NCBI RefSeq assembly: GCF_004664715.2
Contig: NC_051063.1
Location: 141,735,819-141,799,818, forward strand
Source of the DNA: Peromyscus leucopus
Taxonomy: Eukaryota; Chordata; Mammalia; Rodentia; Cricetidae
DNA: 64,000 bases
Reading direction: 5' to 3'
Shown here: positions 45,111-57,059 of the stretch, one piece after another
How the letters are laid out: each line of letters begins with the position of its first letter
Numbering within the stretch: position 1 is the first letter of the stretch
Translations under genes and position numbers: made by a program
The notes under the pieces: model-generated
The model's database searches: none
What the model was told of the DNA's origin: nothing
Seen by the model: the letters and a program-made list of their open reading frames with translations, nothing else

Positions 45111-47105
45111 ATAAACACATACATGATCAACTCTGTCACTGCCATTTTGAAAACACCCATTAGGCATCTCCTAACTTCCCTCCCATGCTTCACAATATTC
45201 TTGGAATGCTCCCAAAAAGGGATCAGAAGGAAAACAGTGTTGATTTGTGACCCAGGTTCTTTCCAGCTCTTCCTACCGGGTCCAGCCTTGTGCTTCTGTT
45301 CTTCTTTGTGTTTGCTCTGTTTTACCTTTTCTAGTCCTCCTAAGCAGTTCTCTCTGCCACATGAGAATTATATCTAATACATTTAATTATTTATATATTT
45401 TATAAATATTAATATTTATTTATAAAATAGAAAATACATTTTAAAGTAATATACTAAAATCTCTTTAGTATATATAATATATGTTTGACATTAAAATGTG
45501 ACTTTCCTACTTTGCCCTCAGTAATGAGACATGCCTCCAACTCACAAGTGAGCTTCTATCTGAGCCCAAGGGAAGGGTCACCCTCTCTTGATGTTACTCT
45601 GGTCGTAACTGTAGTCCTTCCTTTCTCCATCAATCTCTCTTTTCTGTTTCTTATAGCTTGTCTTTCAGTGGTTCCTTTCTGTCCTTTCAACACATCTACC
45701 CTCTTCAGTCAGCTCCAACTTCAACTCCAGATCACCTAGCATTTTACTGATGGAGGCGAACCTCTCTCTCTTGATGCCTTTTCTTCAGTTTCTGAGGACT
45801 GATCATATGCCTTTTCTTGCATCTGACGATGGTTTTCAGGGTCCTCCTAGTCACAATTATTCTTACTTCTATTTAGTCAAAGCACCTCCCTACACAGTCA
45901 CTGCGACAGTCACTGTTGACCAAAGTCTCCTTAGAATCTCAAGTCAATTCCCTGGTTCCAGTTTCAAGTGCTTACTACCATTGACTCAGATGGAAAAATG
46001 ACTCTTATTCTAGCTTACTACCTGGCTTGGGGTGTATCAGATGTACTCATGCCAGCCACATCTGTGGAGTGCACCACTTCTGTGAAGGGCTCTTTCTACA
46101 GGTACCGTACATCCTGCTGTCGAGGTCACTATGTGGTATGTAACGTTCATTATGTAGTCTGACCTGCTGGTACAATTATCCTGTGATTTAGCATGTTTCT
46201 ACTTTTCTTTCTACTGAGCCCCATAGAGTTCCAACCAATGTGAAAATTTAATTATTAATCAGCAAGAAACAGAAAGTGAATTCTGAAAATGAAAAAAAAA
46301 AAAAAAAGCTGACTCCATCTCACATTGCTGAAGAGCCTGAGTGTGCTTGTGGGCTGGCAGTGGTGGTAATGAGAGTAAAAAGGAGGTTCGAAAATCTTCA
46401 TATTTCAATGTATGTTTTGATGTCCCCACCTGGAGGGCACATTGCTTTCTGTCTTTTGGTCACTTCTGAAGATCTTCCAGTTAGTGGGAATTATGACCAA
46501 TTTTACTAATGGTCGCCAACCAACAGCAGTATTTATTCATATATTGGTCTGTGATACCTCATAGGCAGAGCGCTACTTAGAAGACATTGGAAATCAAGTG
46601 TTTTCTCCTGACTCAAAGAGCTGCACTGAGAAAGGATACGGGAGATGCTACACAGAAGCAGCTTGCAGACAACTGGGCTGGGCTCTGGGTCCGGAAGCCT
46701 GCTATGGAGACTGTCTAAGCATTCCTCAACAAGGCAGGCTGCTTCAGGCTCAGCACACTTGCGAGTGAATTTGCGAATTCTGGTAACATCCATTTTCCAG
46801 TGAGTGTTTGTGTATTCTTTCCAGTACATCTTCCCTTGCTGAAAAGAACTCACCAGAATTAAACTCTCCTCAGTTTAGAAACTGTCCTCCCCTCCATTTG
46901 GACTCTTAATCTTTACAAAGCTGATCCTCTTCTACAACATATCTAGGCATTTGCTCTCCATTTCACCGTTATTGACAATTGTCCATTTCCTCTCCTGCCC
47001 TCAAAGTTCTGCAGCGCCCTCTAAGTTCATCTTGCTGTTACTTTTAATTCTATTTTTATTTCTACTTTTGAGCTTCATACTTGTCACTATCCGGCTTAAA
47101 CGAAA
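45111..47105. other. mostly unique sequence with AT-rich tract
   Basis: 45372-45486 is almost pure A/T and contains a hairpin with 10-bp perfect arms (45449-45458, 45464-45473). A minus-strand frame of 106 codons (46533-46853) looks mildly protein-like (Cys/Glu-rich) but has no recognised domain. An A15 run lies at 46291. Confidence 0.4.
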
Positions 47106-47107
47106 AA

Positions 47108-47451
47108 TGTATTATTAGTCGGTGTTCTAAGCATGGTGACAAAATACCAGAGACAATCAACTTATATAAAGGAAAGGTTTATTTGTGTACATATTTTTTG
47201 AAGTTCAGTCCACAGTCAGCCAGACCTTTGCTTTTGAGCCTGTGGTGAAGTCATGCAAAGTAGTGGGAGCACATGGCAGAGGTAGATGATCACTTTTTGT
47301 AATGCTTCTCAAATGTTCAAAAGGAGAAAACAAGGCAGGTATGGTGGCACATACTTATGATGGGGAGGGAGATTGAGCAGGACTGAGACTTCACCATCTG
47401 TGGCACCATAGTGAGACCTAGGAAAGCCTGGCCTACATGAGACCTCAATCT

Positions 47452-47530
<79 letters not shown>

Positions 47531-47745
47531 GTGAGGAGAGAGAATCATCGGAGGGTCTAAGGTCCCTAGATCTCCTTCAAGGACACACTTCCAATTACCA
47601 ACCTAAGCCCCACCACTTAAAGCCTCCACTGCCACCTTCCAAAACCACTGAGCTGATGATCAAACCATTAACACATAAACCTCTGGAGTATATTTCACAT
47701 CTGAGCTATAGGAAGCAACTCTCAGCCAACAATCAAGGTTGACCC
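47108..47745 (-). mobile_element. MaLR-like LTR (minus strand), interrupted
   Basis: TAGTCGGTGTTCTAAGCATG GTGACAAAATACCAGAGACA starts the reversed 3' end. AAGGACACACTTCCAATTAC, AAGCCCCACCACTTAAAGCC and ACCATTAACACATAAACCTC continue the 5' part. The interval 47335-47529 is a later SINE plus (GA)n insertion. Confidence 0.6.
47335..47529 (+). mobile_element. B1-like SINE followed by (GA)n
   Basis: GGCAGGTATGGTGGCACATA (B1 head) and GGAAAGCCTGGCCTACATGA GACCTCAATCTG (B1 3' part), with GA repeats (47453-47529) in place of the A-tail. Confidence 0.6.
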
Positions 47746-48722
47746 AGCACATCAGATGTCTCTTTTCAGTGCCATCTCATAATTCTGTGCAGTCATGCTC
47801 TTTGGGGACTTCTTTGTTTTGATCTAATCCTATAAGAAAAGAATACACTTGAGGAAAGATCATTTGTTTAGTACATTCCTTTCAGTTTTATGCTTAAATG
47901 ACTGAGTAAAACTGAATACACCTTACATACAAGGAAAGAACATTGTCCAGTGCTATCTGAGGCTTTTGTTGGATGAGACCCTGCCCAGATTCTTCACAAT
48001 CCCTTCTAGATTGGGCTCATAGGCCTGAATGTTGGCTTCTTATAGGCACCAGACCTCCTGTTCTAGCCTGACTTCTTCAGCTTCTGCTTTTCTTTCATAC
48101 TTCCCCCAGTAAAGTGAAATATAATTACCCTGGATGGCTCTTATGGACTTTCATCTTCGACGAAGAACATCACAGAATCTCTGCTTATTTTCTGATATCA
48201 TAAGAAGCAAGAGCAATTACAATTCTTTCAAGTTGACACCAGTTGTCCTATTAAGGAAAAAACAATTTCCTTCTTATCAAGAGGATGAAATCTCTGGCCT
48301 TGGGGGAACACCTACATTCTTAATGACCTGGCTAAGGGACCACCCCTAGGAAGATGGGCTCCCCTTAAGCCATGATAAAAAGGTAGGCAGAATAATTATC
48401 CTTTTAATGAGATAATGTACTTTTTCTTCCCAGAATTCCTACTGCCCAGTGCAGTAGTTTATTGGGCCATAGCCATGTAACTTCATAACACTGCCCACTC
48501 TTCTGAATTACTCAGAAAACTGTAACTTTCCCTTTTCCTCTTTCTATCTCTGTTCTAAGCATGTCTTCTCTGGTACTTGGCTCCCCTTTCTGCCATATCG
48601 TTCCTTATCAACCATGTGATTGGTTGACCTCCATGCCAGCTTAATTAACAGGGCATCAATATTTTTTCCTTCTTCTTCTCCATTTTCCTTCTTAGGGCAA
48701 CTTCTGAGATTTATAGCATGGC
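47746..48722. other. unique sequence, nothing recognised
   Basis: No repeat family or coding frame recognised. Confidence 0.35.
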
Positions 48723-49133
48723 TGTAAGTGAAATTTTCCTATGTCCCACCTGGCCAGTGGTCAGGACAAATCTCACTCACCCGTCAGGCCTGCAGCCCCT
48801 TGGACTCAAGTAAACACATAGAGGCTTATATTAATTAAAACTGCTTGGCCATTAACTCAGGCCTACTACTGACTAGTTCTTACACTTAAACTCAGCCCAT
48901 TTCTGTTAATATGTTTATATGTCACCACGTTTTCAGTGGCTTTACTTGTGTGCCATTACATGCTGCTCCCTGGACGGCAGGCTGGCGTCTCCTGACTCAG
49001 CCTTCCAGCCTTCCCACAATTCTTGTTTGCTTATCCTGCCTATACTTCCTGCCTGGCTACTGACCAATCAGCATTTTAGTTTTCAGCCAATCAGAGCAAC
49101 ACATTCACAGCATACAGAATGATATCCATAGCA
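48723..49133 (-). mobile_element. cricetid-type LTR, copy B (minus strand)
   Basis: More complete relative of copy A at 43208. The right part extends through TTTCAGCCAATCAGAGCAAC and CACAGCATACAGAATGATAT CC, giving a minus-strand start TGCTATGGATATCATTC. Boundaries TG...CA are plausible; no clear target duplication. Confidence 0.7.
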
Positions 49134-49413
49134 CTTTCCCTAGAATTTTGCTTTTAAATTCTAATAATAGTGTCCTAAAGCTTTCATTTAAATCTGTTCT
49201 TAAGTTCTTTTATAAATGAGACTGAAAGTCCCTAAAAAGAAACTCCTGTTTCCCTAATATCATCTACAAATCACAAAGGAGCTCCCAAATTCCTAGAACA
49301 ACATAATGTTTAAAATGTCCTGTTTCAATGAAACAGATACAGAGTACTGTCACTGTGTATAGAGAAGCTTCTTACCTTGTTCATGCCTCTACATGGTCTC
49401 TCTCCTTACATGG

Positions 49414-49761
49414 TGTCTTGGTTAAGGTTTCTATTGCTGTGAAGAGACACCATGACCATGGCAACTCTCATACAGGAAAAACATTTAATTGGGGTGACTT
49501 ATGTTTTCAGACGTTTAGTTATCTATAATCATGGTGGTGTGCAGGAAGACATGGTGCTAAAGAAGTAGGTGAGTGTCCTAAATCTTGGCTTGCAGGCAAC
49601 AGGAAGTGGTCTGTCCCACTGGGCGTGGCTTGAGCCTATATTAGACATCAAAGCTGGCCTCTACAGTAATACACTTCCTCCAACAAGAGCACATCTACAC
49701 CCACGAGGCCGTACCTCCTATGCCAGTCCCTTTGGGGGCCATTTTCTTTCAAACCACCACA
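49414..49761 (-). mobile_element. MaLR (MT-type) solo LTR with exact 5-bp TSD
   Basis: TGTCTTGGTTAAGGTTTCTA to TTTCTTTCAAACCACCACA, 348 bp, with all reversed MT landmarks. CATGG occurs immediately on both sides (49409-49413 and 49762-49766), a perfect 5-bp duplication typical of ERVL/MaLR. Confidence 0.95.
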
Positions 49762-49901
49762 CATGGACTCTGAGCCTTAACCTCTAGGGGCCAAGTTTCC
49801 TTAGTTCTGCTTGAAGACTAAGGTTGGCTTAAATGTTCACAATAGACATTAAAGTAAACTACTTGGACTAAGGCATAAAGTAGTATTTTAAGGCCCAAAA
49901 G

Positions 49902-49904
<3 letters not shown>

Positions 49905-49951
<47 letters not shown>
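49905..49951. repeat. (CA)n microsatellite
   Basis: About 23 CA units. Confidence 0.97.
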
Positions 49952-49953
<2 letters not shown>

Positions 49954-50589
49954 CCACTGAGAAATTACTTTCTAATTTTTCATTCATATTTCCAGTTTCA
50001 GCATTTGAGTGTAACTACAGGGAAGGGATTTTCTTGAATCTTTGAAGGATTTCTTTCCAGATGGTCATATAAATGTTGAACAACTGCACGTGAGCCCTTC
50101 ACATGGCACTAAGATTTTTCAGGGTTAGAAATAGATATTTAACTTACTAGACTGGAGAAAAGGTGTGCTTCTCTTCCCTCAGGATAGTACTTCTCCAAAT
50201 ATTACAAGATGAAGTCAGTACATGTTTACAAGACCGTATCCCACTGTATCCCACAGAGCTGATGTTTTCCTGAAATAGACAGTCACAGTTCTAATATCTA
50301 TAATCACTTCAAGATTCCTTAGAAGGAAGTGTTAGGAAATCAATATGGAGTTAAAAATCATCCATCCATTCACCCATTGGCATTGCATCTGGAAAATTTG
50401 CTCCTTAGAAAGAATTTTCTGGGCCCTGAGAACACCCTGGTTCAGAGGCCTCTACTCCCAGCCTTATAGTCTTAGAAAGAAGAAACAAAATCAGCAAGGT
50501 CAAAACTGTACAATTAAAAGTAAACACACACAAAATATATAGCTCCAAACTTGGGACAGCCTCAATGACTGTCACTTCGGGTAATAATG

Positions 50590-50970
50590 AAATAAGGCTA
50601 ATACTAAAACAAGGCATTGTATATCCATGCAGTGAGATAGCAAATGGCCATACAAAGGAATGAAATGAACATGTTTTTATAATATTTTCCTGTTAAATAC
50701 ACTTACTTATAACATGTTTCCTATTTTGACAAATGAAAGAAGCTATTTGCAAATGGCCATATATCGTATAATTCCATTTGTGTGTCAAGAAAAAGGTAAA
50801 TTTACAGAGACAGAATATAGATTAGTAGATTGCTTGCAGTCAAGATGGGCCAGGGAATGACTTTACATTAGTATGAGAGGAATATTTTAAAAGTGAATTG
50901 TGATAGTTGTCAATGTGGTGAGTTTGTTTAAAACATAAAAGAGTGAAAATACACACTTGAAACAGGTATA
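50590..50970 (+). mobile_element. ancient L1M 3' UTR fragment
   Basis: ATTGTATATCCATGCAGTGA, CATACAAAGGAATGAAATGA, GTATAATTCCATTTGTGTGT, AATTTACAGAGACAGAATAT and GTGATAGTTGTCAATGTGGT follow the old L1M order ('tatatccatacaatggaata ... aggaatga ... gattccatttatatg ... agagacagaaag'). Confidence 0.65.
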
Positions 50971-53320
50971 TTTTCCTAAAATATCGATAGTTTTTATGGA
51001 TAAATATTTCATGAGGAATATATAGAGTGAAGGCTACTGTGGAACTCATAGGAAAGAGATGACCAGAAAATAAATGGCTTGTTCCATGATTCAGGACTGG
51101 GAACTACTGTTCTTTCTGAGCTTAGAGGAAAGCCCTGTGAGATAAAATGGTATTGTCTATAACATTAAGGTCCATGTTGAGGAAGTTAGTGTTAGCCCTT
51201 TGTGGGGTTAAGAGTTTATTTCTTTAGGCTAATCTGTGAATGAGTAAGAAAAGAATTGGGTTGGGAAAATATTAGTGAAATGACCACATATCATTCCTTG
51301 AACCAGGAGAAGGATCATGACATTTAGGACTAATGGGATAGAAGTAAAGGTGGATAGAAATAGATAAATGTAATTCTTATGCTTGAGAAAGATGCAACCC
51401 CAACTGCTTTGAGAATTGGGTTCGAAGAAGTGACATATGAATTAGAGTTGACTACACATTGCAAATGTAGTGAGTGGGTGAGAAGCTAGAATGAGAAAGA
51501 CGAGGGAAAACAAGTTCGGGGAACGGGAATTTCAAGAGTCCATAAAGTAGGTGTTGCATGTGTTAGGTTTAAAATAACAATGAAGTTGTCACTTAAAATA
51601 CAGGCCTGCTAAAGAGACTGGTCAGTGAACAGAGAAGCCGAAGAAAATTCAGGGTCCATGACACCTTAGAAGTCTAGAAATGTCTTTAGAAAGAGGAGAG
51701 GCTAGGTCAATTGTTCTTGCTCTGTCAGGTAAGGTAAGGCAAGATGGTTGCCACTGATCCAACGGGGCACAATTTGTGTAAGCATGAGGCAGAAGCCAAC
51801 TGGAGTAGGCTGAGACCTGGTGGCAGGGAGGATGGGAAGGAGATGACTGAAGTACTTACCTGTGAAGAAAAGTCAAATCAGGTGACCATCGTTTTAAGGA
51901 GATGAGTTTTTGGGAGATATCAGGTGGACATGTAAGTAAGGATCCAGTTTGTCAGCAAAGAAGTGGGAAAAATCACAGCAGCTTGAACTTTATGGATCCT
52001 GAATAAGGTCAGCAGGTGAGAAACACAAAGTCACTGCAGCAGCTTAGATCCCCCCACTCCACAGCTGAACCAACATCCATGTATGAGGAAGTGACAGGAA
52101 GCTGAGATGCAGCCACTGGAGATCCTGTATGCATGCACAAAGCCATGCCTAGCTGCAAGAGAAGCAGTTGGACTAATGGGAAGAACTCACATTCCACCTA
52201 AAAATGCAGTTTGTTTTTTTAATCAAGAGCCCAAGAAACAGATAGTCATTGTTATTTAAGGCCGATGCCCAACCCTTATGAAAATTAATATTTAATTCTT
52301 GTTTGTTGACTATTTTTATTCATAATAAATACCTTGGATGAGAAGAGCAAAGGACATAGGACACAAAGATCTTGAGGAAGGTAAAACATAAAGTCAGCTA
52401 ATAGGAATAATGTAGACTTCAAGAGAGAGGGGTAAAGGCCAATCTAGAATTGTTCTCCTGGAGGTCTAATGTGAGAGGGACGTTTTGTAGAGCTGAAGGC
52501 AGAGTTTGTAGCCCATTTCAGGCTTATAATTTTATTCAGAAAACAAAAACCAAGATTATCTAGGATCTGCTAACATTGGTGAGGAGATGCTGCTTGTACA
52601 TCGTGGTGAAGGTGGATGGCAGAGTTAACTCAATGTTAGAGTAATATAAGGTAAATACTGAAAGATCAGGTACTAGGGGGTTGTTATAGAAACTAGCAAG
52701 AAAGTGATACTAATGACCCTTCACTGTTATCATCATCAATCAGTGTCCATAGCACCTGTTTATTTTTTGAATGTCTCATTTGCATGTAGCATTTTTAGGT
52801 ACAAAGAAATGGTGTTTTATTGCTTCTCTTTGTTGTTCATTACAAGTTCTTTTTAGCTTTTATGGTTAATGTAATGTTTTTCTGTACATATAAAATTGCT
52901 CCTAATTTGAGTCCATTCCCTCAAGTGTTATTACCTTTACCTCTGGAGAAAATGGTCCTGCAATTTCCTCATAGATCATTTCATAGTCTCATCATCTTTT
53001 ACTTTACTCTCAGAAGGATAATTTTCTAAACATGACTCAAAATTCTGTTGTTTATATCATTTGAATCTCCCTTCTCTGAACTTTCAACAGCATCTCCATC
53101 CCCCTTTGTAGTGCAGGACCAAAGCTAAATGCAGAAGTTCAACAGAATAGATGAGGGAGATTACTCTCTTATTTGATAAATTCTTCAAAGGACAGTGGTA
53201 GCATCTTCATGCATATACAGTGTCACAAAGAAAGACAAGGAAAGCGAGAATTGAAATCCTTAATATCACCTTTTTTTTTAAATCATGGAGCAGGGCATAT
53301 GGTTTCTAATAAGCTGTTTA
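50971..53320. other. unique sequence, nothing recognised
   Basis: No repeat family or coding frame is identified. Some parts may be repeats too old to recognise by eye. Confidence 0.35.
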
Positions 53321-53612
53321 GGATGAGAGATGGCTCAGTCAGAAAAGTGTTTTGCACACAGTCATGAGGACCAGAATTTGAACCTCCGATATTCACATAA
53401 AAGCAGGTTCAGTGGCATGCACCTGTATCCCCAGCACTGAGGGAACTTAGCCTTGTTCAAATGGTGAGTTCCATGTTCAGTGAGAGATAATGTTTCAAAA
53501 GATACAGTAGAGTGAGGAAGACATCGGACATCAAACTTTGGCCTCCACTGCATACACACAGAGGTACACACGCATGTGAATGTACCCTCCCAAAGAGGTA
53601 CATGTAACACAC

Positions 53613-53664
<52 letters not shown>
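53321..53664 (+). mobile_element. SINE B4 with (CA)n tail
   Basis: GATGAGAGATGGCTCAGTCA head, GTCATGAGGACCAGAATTTG, GGTTCAGTGGCATGCACCTG, GTGAGTTCCATGTTCAGTGA, GAGGAAGACATCGGACATCA, TTGGCCTCCACTGCATACAC, then (CA)n at 53616-53664. The order is complete for B4. Confidence 0.88.
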
Positions 53665-53665
<1 letters not shown>

Positions 53666-53989
53666 TCACATGAGTTTTGGGGAGTTAATTTGTATTTCTA
53701 TTTGCACTTTATTCTCTTGAAGGAATTTTTCAAGGGAGACTAGAGTCCCCAGCTAATGCAGCCTAGATTAAGATCAGGTAAAGGGCCTAGGACCCTTGAT
53801 TTATGCTTTTTGAATATCACTTTATCATACCATAAGTTTAAAACCCATTCTGAAACTTGGTTATTTTTCCCCTTAGAAAAACACTAAAGGTTAATAATTG
53901 CCTCTCACTGTTAATATAAAATCCAGCCAACAGCACTTAGCTTACACTGGTGTGAGTAATCGCATTGGTTTTCATCTAGGCTAAATTAG

Positions 53990-54130
53990 CCTATTTCTCA
54001 CAGTAGTGGCTCACTTTTATGATCTTACCAACAGTATGCAGGAGCATCCCAGTCTCTTCAGATTCTTGCCATCCTTGTCAGTGTGTGGGTATGTAGGAAA
54101 GAAGATGTCTTCTGCCCTATGTGGAGTGAT
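53990..54130 (-). mobile_element. ancient L1M ORF2 3' fragment (minus strand)
   Basis: CTTACCAACAGTATGCAGGA and AGATTCTTGCCATCCTTGTC match the reversed L1 ORF2 3' region ('accaacagtgtacaagagttcc ... catcctcgccagcatc'). Continued at 55490 after younger insertions. Confidence 0.6.
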
Positions 54131-54235
54131 ACTTCATTGTAATTCTTTAAAATTAGTTATTTTATAATTTATATTTATAAATTGTGTGTGTCTCAGTCTT
54201 TGTGTGTGTGTGTGACTATGTGTCTATATGGGCAC

Positions 54236-54353
54236 AAAAGTTTATGGAGGCCAGAGGAAGGCATTTGATTCCCCTGGGTATGGTGTTACACATGGGTGTG
54301 AGCCACCCAATGTGGGTGCTGTGAAACAAACTTCTACTTTCTGAAAGAGCATT

Positions 54354-54355
<2 letters not shown>
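54236..54355 (-). mobile_element. SINE B3/B2-related (minus strand)
   Basis: TTTATGGAGGCCAGAGGAAG, CACATGGGTGTGAGCCACCC and ATGTGGGTGCTGTGAAACAA form the reversed B3 body; the (TG)-rich 54183-54215 is its reversed tail. Confidence 0.65.
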
Positions 54356-54356
<1 letters not shown>

Positions 54357-54420
<64 letters not shown>

Positions 54421-54428
54421 ATATAATA
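54357..54428. repeat. (AT)n microsatellite
   Basis: About 35 AT units with two TG interruptions near the right end. Self-complementary and cruciform-prone. Confidence 0.95.
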
Positions 54429-54475
54429 TTTGTTTGTTTATTTATAGGTTTACTTACTTAAAGTTTTTTTTTTCT

Positions 54476-55063
54476 TTTTACATACTATCCACTGTTCCCC
54501 TTCCCTCTTCTTCTCCCACTCCTCCCATTGCACCTCCCCCGATCCTACCCCCACCCACTCCTCATAGGAGGTAAAGCCTCCCTTGGGTATTCAGCACAGG
54601 CTGGCATATCCAGTTGCAGCAGGCCCAAGCCCCTCCCCCGTTCCCCCCCCCATCAAGGCTGACTAAGGTCTGGACACCATAGGGAATGGGCTCTAAAAAG
54701 AGCCAGTTCATGTACTCCAGATGAGTCCTGATCTCATTGCCAGGGGACCCACAAACAGATCAAACCTCACAACTGTCACCCTCATTCAGCGGGCCTAGTG
54801 CGGTCCATGCAGGCTCCCCAGCGCTCAGTCCAGTGTCTGTCGGCTCCCACTAGCTTGGGTCCACTGTTTCTGTGGATTTTCCCATCATGATCTTGACTCC
54901 CCTTGCTCTTATAATTCCTCCCAGCTCTCTTCAACTGAACTCTAAGAGCTTGGCCAATAGTTTGCCTGTGGATCTCTACATCTGCTTCCATCAGTCACTG
55001 GATGTATAGGGACACACATGGATCACCCCTGGAAGGGGAAAGGATTAAGATATCCTGGGTAAA
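54476..55063 (-). mobile_element. LINE L1 3' UTR (minus strand), younger than its L1M host
   Basis: Reversed L1 3' end: CATCAAGGCTGACTAAGGTC, GAATGGGCTCTAAAAAGAGC CAG, TGCCAGGGGACCCACAAACA, CTCCCACTAGCTTGGGTCCA, CCCATCATGATCTTGACTCC, GGATCTCTACATCTGCTTCC. The order is the reverse of the plus-strand copies at 1648 and 30580. The C-rich 54480-54560 is the reversed G-rich tract. Confidence 0.88.
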
Positions 55064-55155
55064 CGGCCTTTAATCCCAGCACTCGGGAGGCAGAGCCAGG
55101 TGGATTTCTATGAGATGGAGGCCAGCCTGGTCTGCAGAGCGAGATCCAGAACCGG

Positions 55156-55207
<52 letters not shown>
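55064..55207 (+). mobile_element. 5'-truncated B1 with (CA)n tail
   Basis: CGGCCTTTAATCCCAGCACT, CGGGAGGCAGAGCCAGGTGG and GAGGCCAGCCTGGTCTGCAG are B1. The first 15 bp are missing, and the 3' end runs into (CA)n (55156-55207). Confidence 0.85.
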
Positions 55208-55208
<1 letters not shown>

Positions 55209-55489
55209 GACATCCTAGGAAAACTGGGAGGGGGAAGTAGAGGGGAGGAAATGGGGGATAGAAACACAAGAGTTCAAGATGGCTGAGTTGAGGGAGGGAC
55301 AGAGAGGAAGACCAATGAAAGACATCTTGAGAGAAGGAGCCATTGTGGGGTTAGGGAGAAATCTGGTGCTAGGGAAATCCCCAGGAAACCACAAGGATGT
55401 CCCCAGCTAAGACTCATAGCAGCAGTGGAGAGGGTGTTTGAACTAGCCTTCTCCTGCATTAAGTATTTTTAACTCTTGAGTCATCTTTC

Positions 55490-56310
55490 TCATCCCTCCT
55501 TAATAGATATTTTCATGATGATTAGTGATAATGGACATTGGTTAGCATACTTGTTGGCCATTTGTATGGTGCCTCCTCCTCCTCCTCTTCTCTCTCCTCC
55601 TCCTTCAACACAAGGTCTCACTATACAGAGTAGATTACCTTAAAATGTATATCTTAGGTTCAGTCTCCTGAGTGCTGGGATTATAGGCAGGAGCCACTAT
55701 GATCAGTTCTATACGGTGTCTCTATAGAAATGTCTACACGAGTTCTTAGCTTGTTTTAAAAATTTGGTTGTCAGTTGTTTGCTGTTGAGATGTAGACATT
55801 CTTCCATATTTTTGAAATTCATGTCTGATCTGCCATATGGTTTATAAATATTTTCTCCTTTTCTCCCCTCTGGTTTCCTTTACTGTGCAGAAGCTTTTTA
55901 TTTTCACGTAATATCTATCACTTGTCTGATTTTGCTTTCGTTGTCTGGGATTCTGGGCTCATTTCCAAATAAACACACCCAGGCCAATGTCGTGACACTG
56001 TTCCCACTTTGCTTCTAGAAGTTTCACAGCTTCAGGGTTTTCCTTTAAGTCTGTAATGCATTTGGAGTCCAGTTTCGTTTCTGTGGATGGTGTAAGATGA
56101 AGCTGTAATGCAATTCTCTGATGGTGGGTTTGCAGTTTTCCCAACACCATTTGTTGAAGAGCCTGTCTTTCCCCATTGTGTATTCCTGGCACCCTCACCA
56201 CATTGATTGTATATGTATAGAGTAATTTCTGTGTTCTCTCTTCTGTGTTTTATGCTCCTTTCTATGCCTGTCTAGATTTCTTTGCTTTTTAACTACTACT
56301 ATGTGACTCA
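55490..56310 (-). pseudogene. ancient L1M ORF2 remnant (minus strand)
   Basis: The plus strand carries the reversed ORF2 3' region in order: ATGATGATTAGTGATAATGG, TTGGCCATTTGTATGGTG, TTTCCTTTACTGTGCAGAAG, GTTTTCCCAACACCATTTGT TGAAGAG, CTTTCCCCATTGTGTATTCC TGGCACCC. This encodes the reverse transcriptase-endonuclease polyprotein C-terminal region of L1. Only an 80-codon frame (55959-56201) remains open, with stops and frame shifts elsewhere, so it is not functional. A B1 (55608-55708) interrupts it. Confidence 0.85.
55608..55708 (-). mobile_element. B1 fragment (minus strand) inside L1M
   Basis: AAGGTCTCACTATACAGAGT, TCTCCTGAGTGCTGGGATTA and TAGGCAGGAGCCACTATGAT are reversed B1; the CCTCCTCCTC tract before it is simple sequence. 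Confidence 0.7.
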
Positions 56311-56689
56311 CAAGGAATTTCTAGGGCCAATAAGAACAACTAAAACCCTTTGCCATCCTGTCCCGTGGTGGATTCCATCACTGGGATACATGTTCCCTTG
56401 AGGTATTTCTGTAAGAACAGTAACTCAGGATGTCAAAGTCATTTTGTATTTGATGCCTAAATTTCAAAATATGAGCCTGATTTTGGTCATCTACAAAAAG
56501 TAGAAAGCAAGATCTTGGGTTCCATATCAATTTCCATATCACCACACTGAATAGAGGAATGGATAGACTAGGGTTCCTGGAGGTTCACCTGCTGGAAGAT
56601 GTCTCAAATCTTGGAATTAGGGATGACAAAGGTCACATCTGTGCATCCCTTAAAAGGCAAAGCTGTTTTTCCTTCTAGACTTATCAAAA

Positions 56690-56840
56690 ATAGTGATATA
56701 TGTATATGCATATAAAACCCAGATCCATACATATGGTTTTATGTATATATATGCTAGACATGTCTATGTAGTTTGTGCAAAAGAGTATGTATACATATAA
56801 AAAATATACATGTGCATATGTGTATATATACACATATAAA
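56690..56840. repeat. TA/TG-rich low-complexity with perfect 22-bp palindrome
   Basis: Irregular TATG/TATA units. Positions 56816-56837 equal their own reverse complement over 22 bp, with facing TGTGTA and TACACA blocks. Likely decayed (TATG)n repeat. Confidence 0.8.
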
Positions 56841-57059
56841 ACTGACATGTTCCCTGGTATTCCTCTTGATTGGGATCTGGAGACCTAGAGGAACTACTAT
56901 TATATTTTTGCTGAAAAAAAAATGACAGAAACAAAACAAAACAAAAACAAAAACAAGATAACAATAACCACAGAATTTCTGGCAAAAGAAAGCCCCTGCT
57001 TCCATATAATCTGAAACACTTCATTTGGTCATCAGTGGTCATGGTCTCCTTTCATATCC

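Noticed and set aside
43208..49133. Provirus with two LTRs
   Set aside because: The interval between the two LTRs holds unrelated older and younger repeats and no gag, pol or env-like text.
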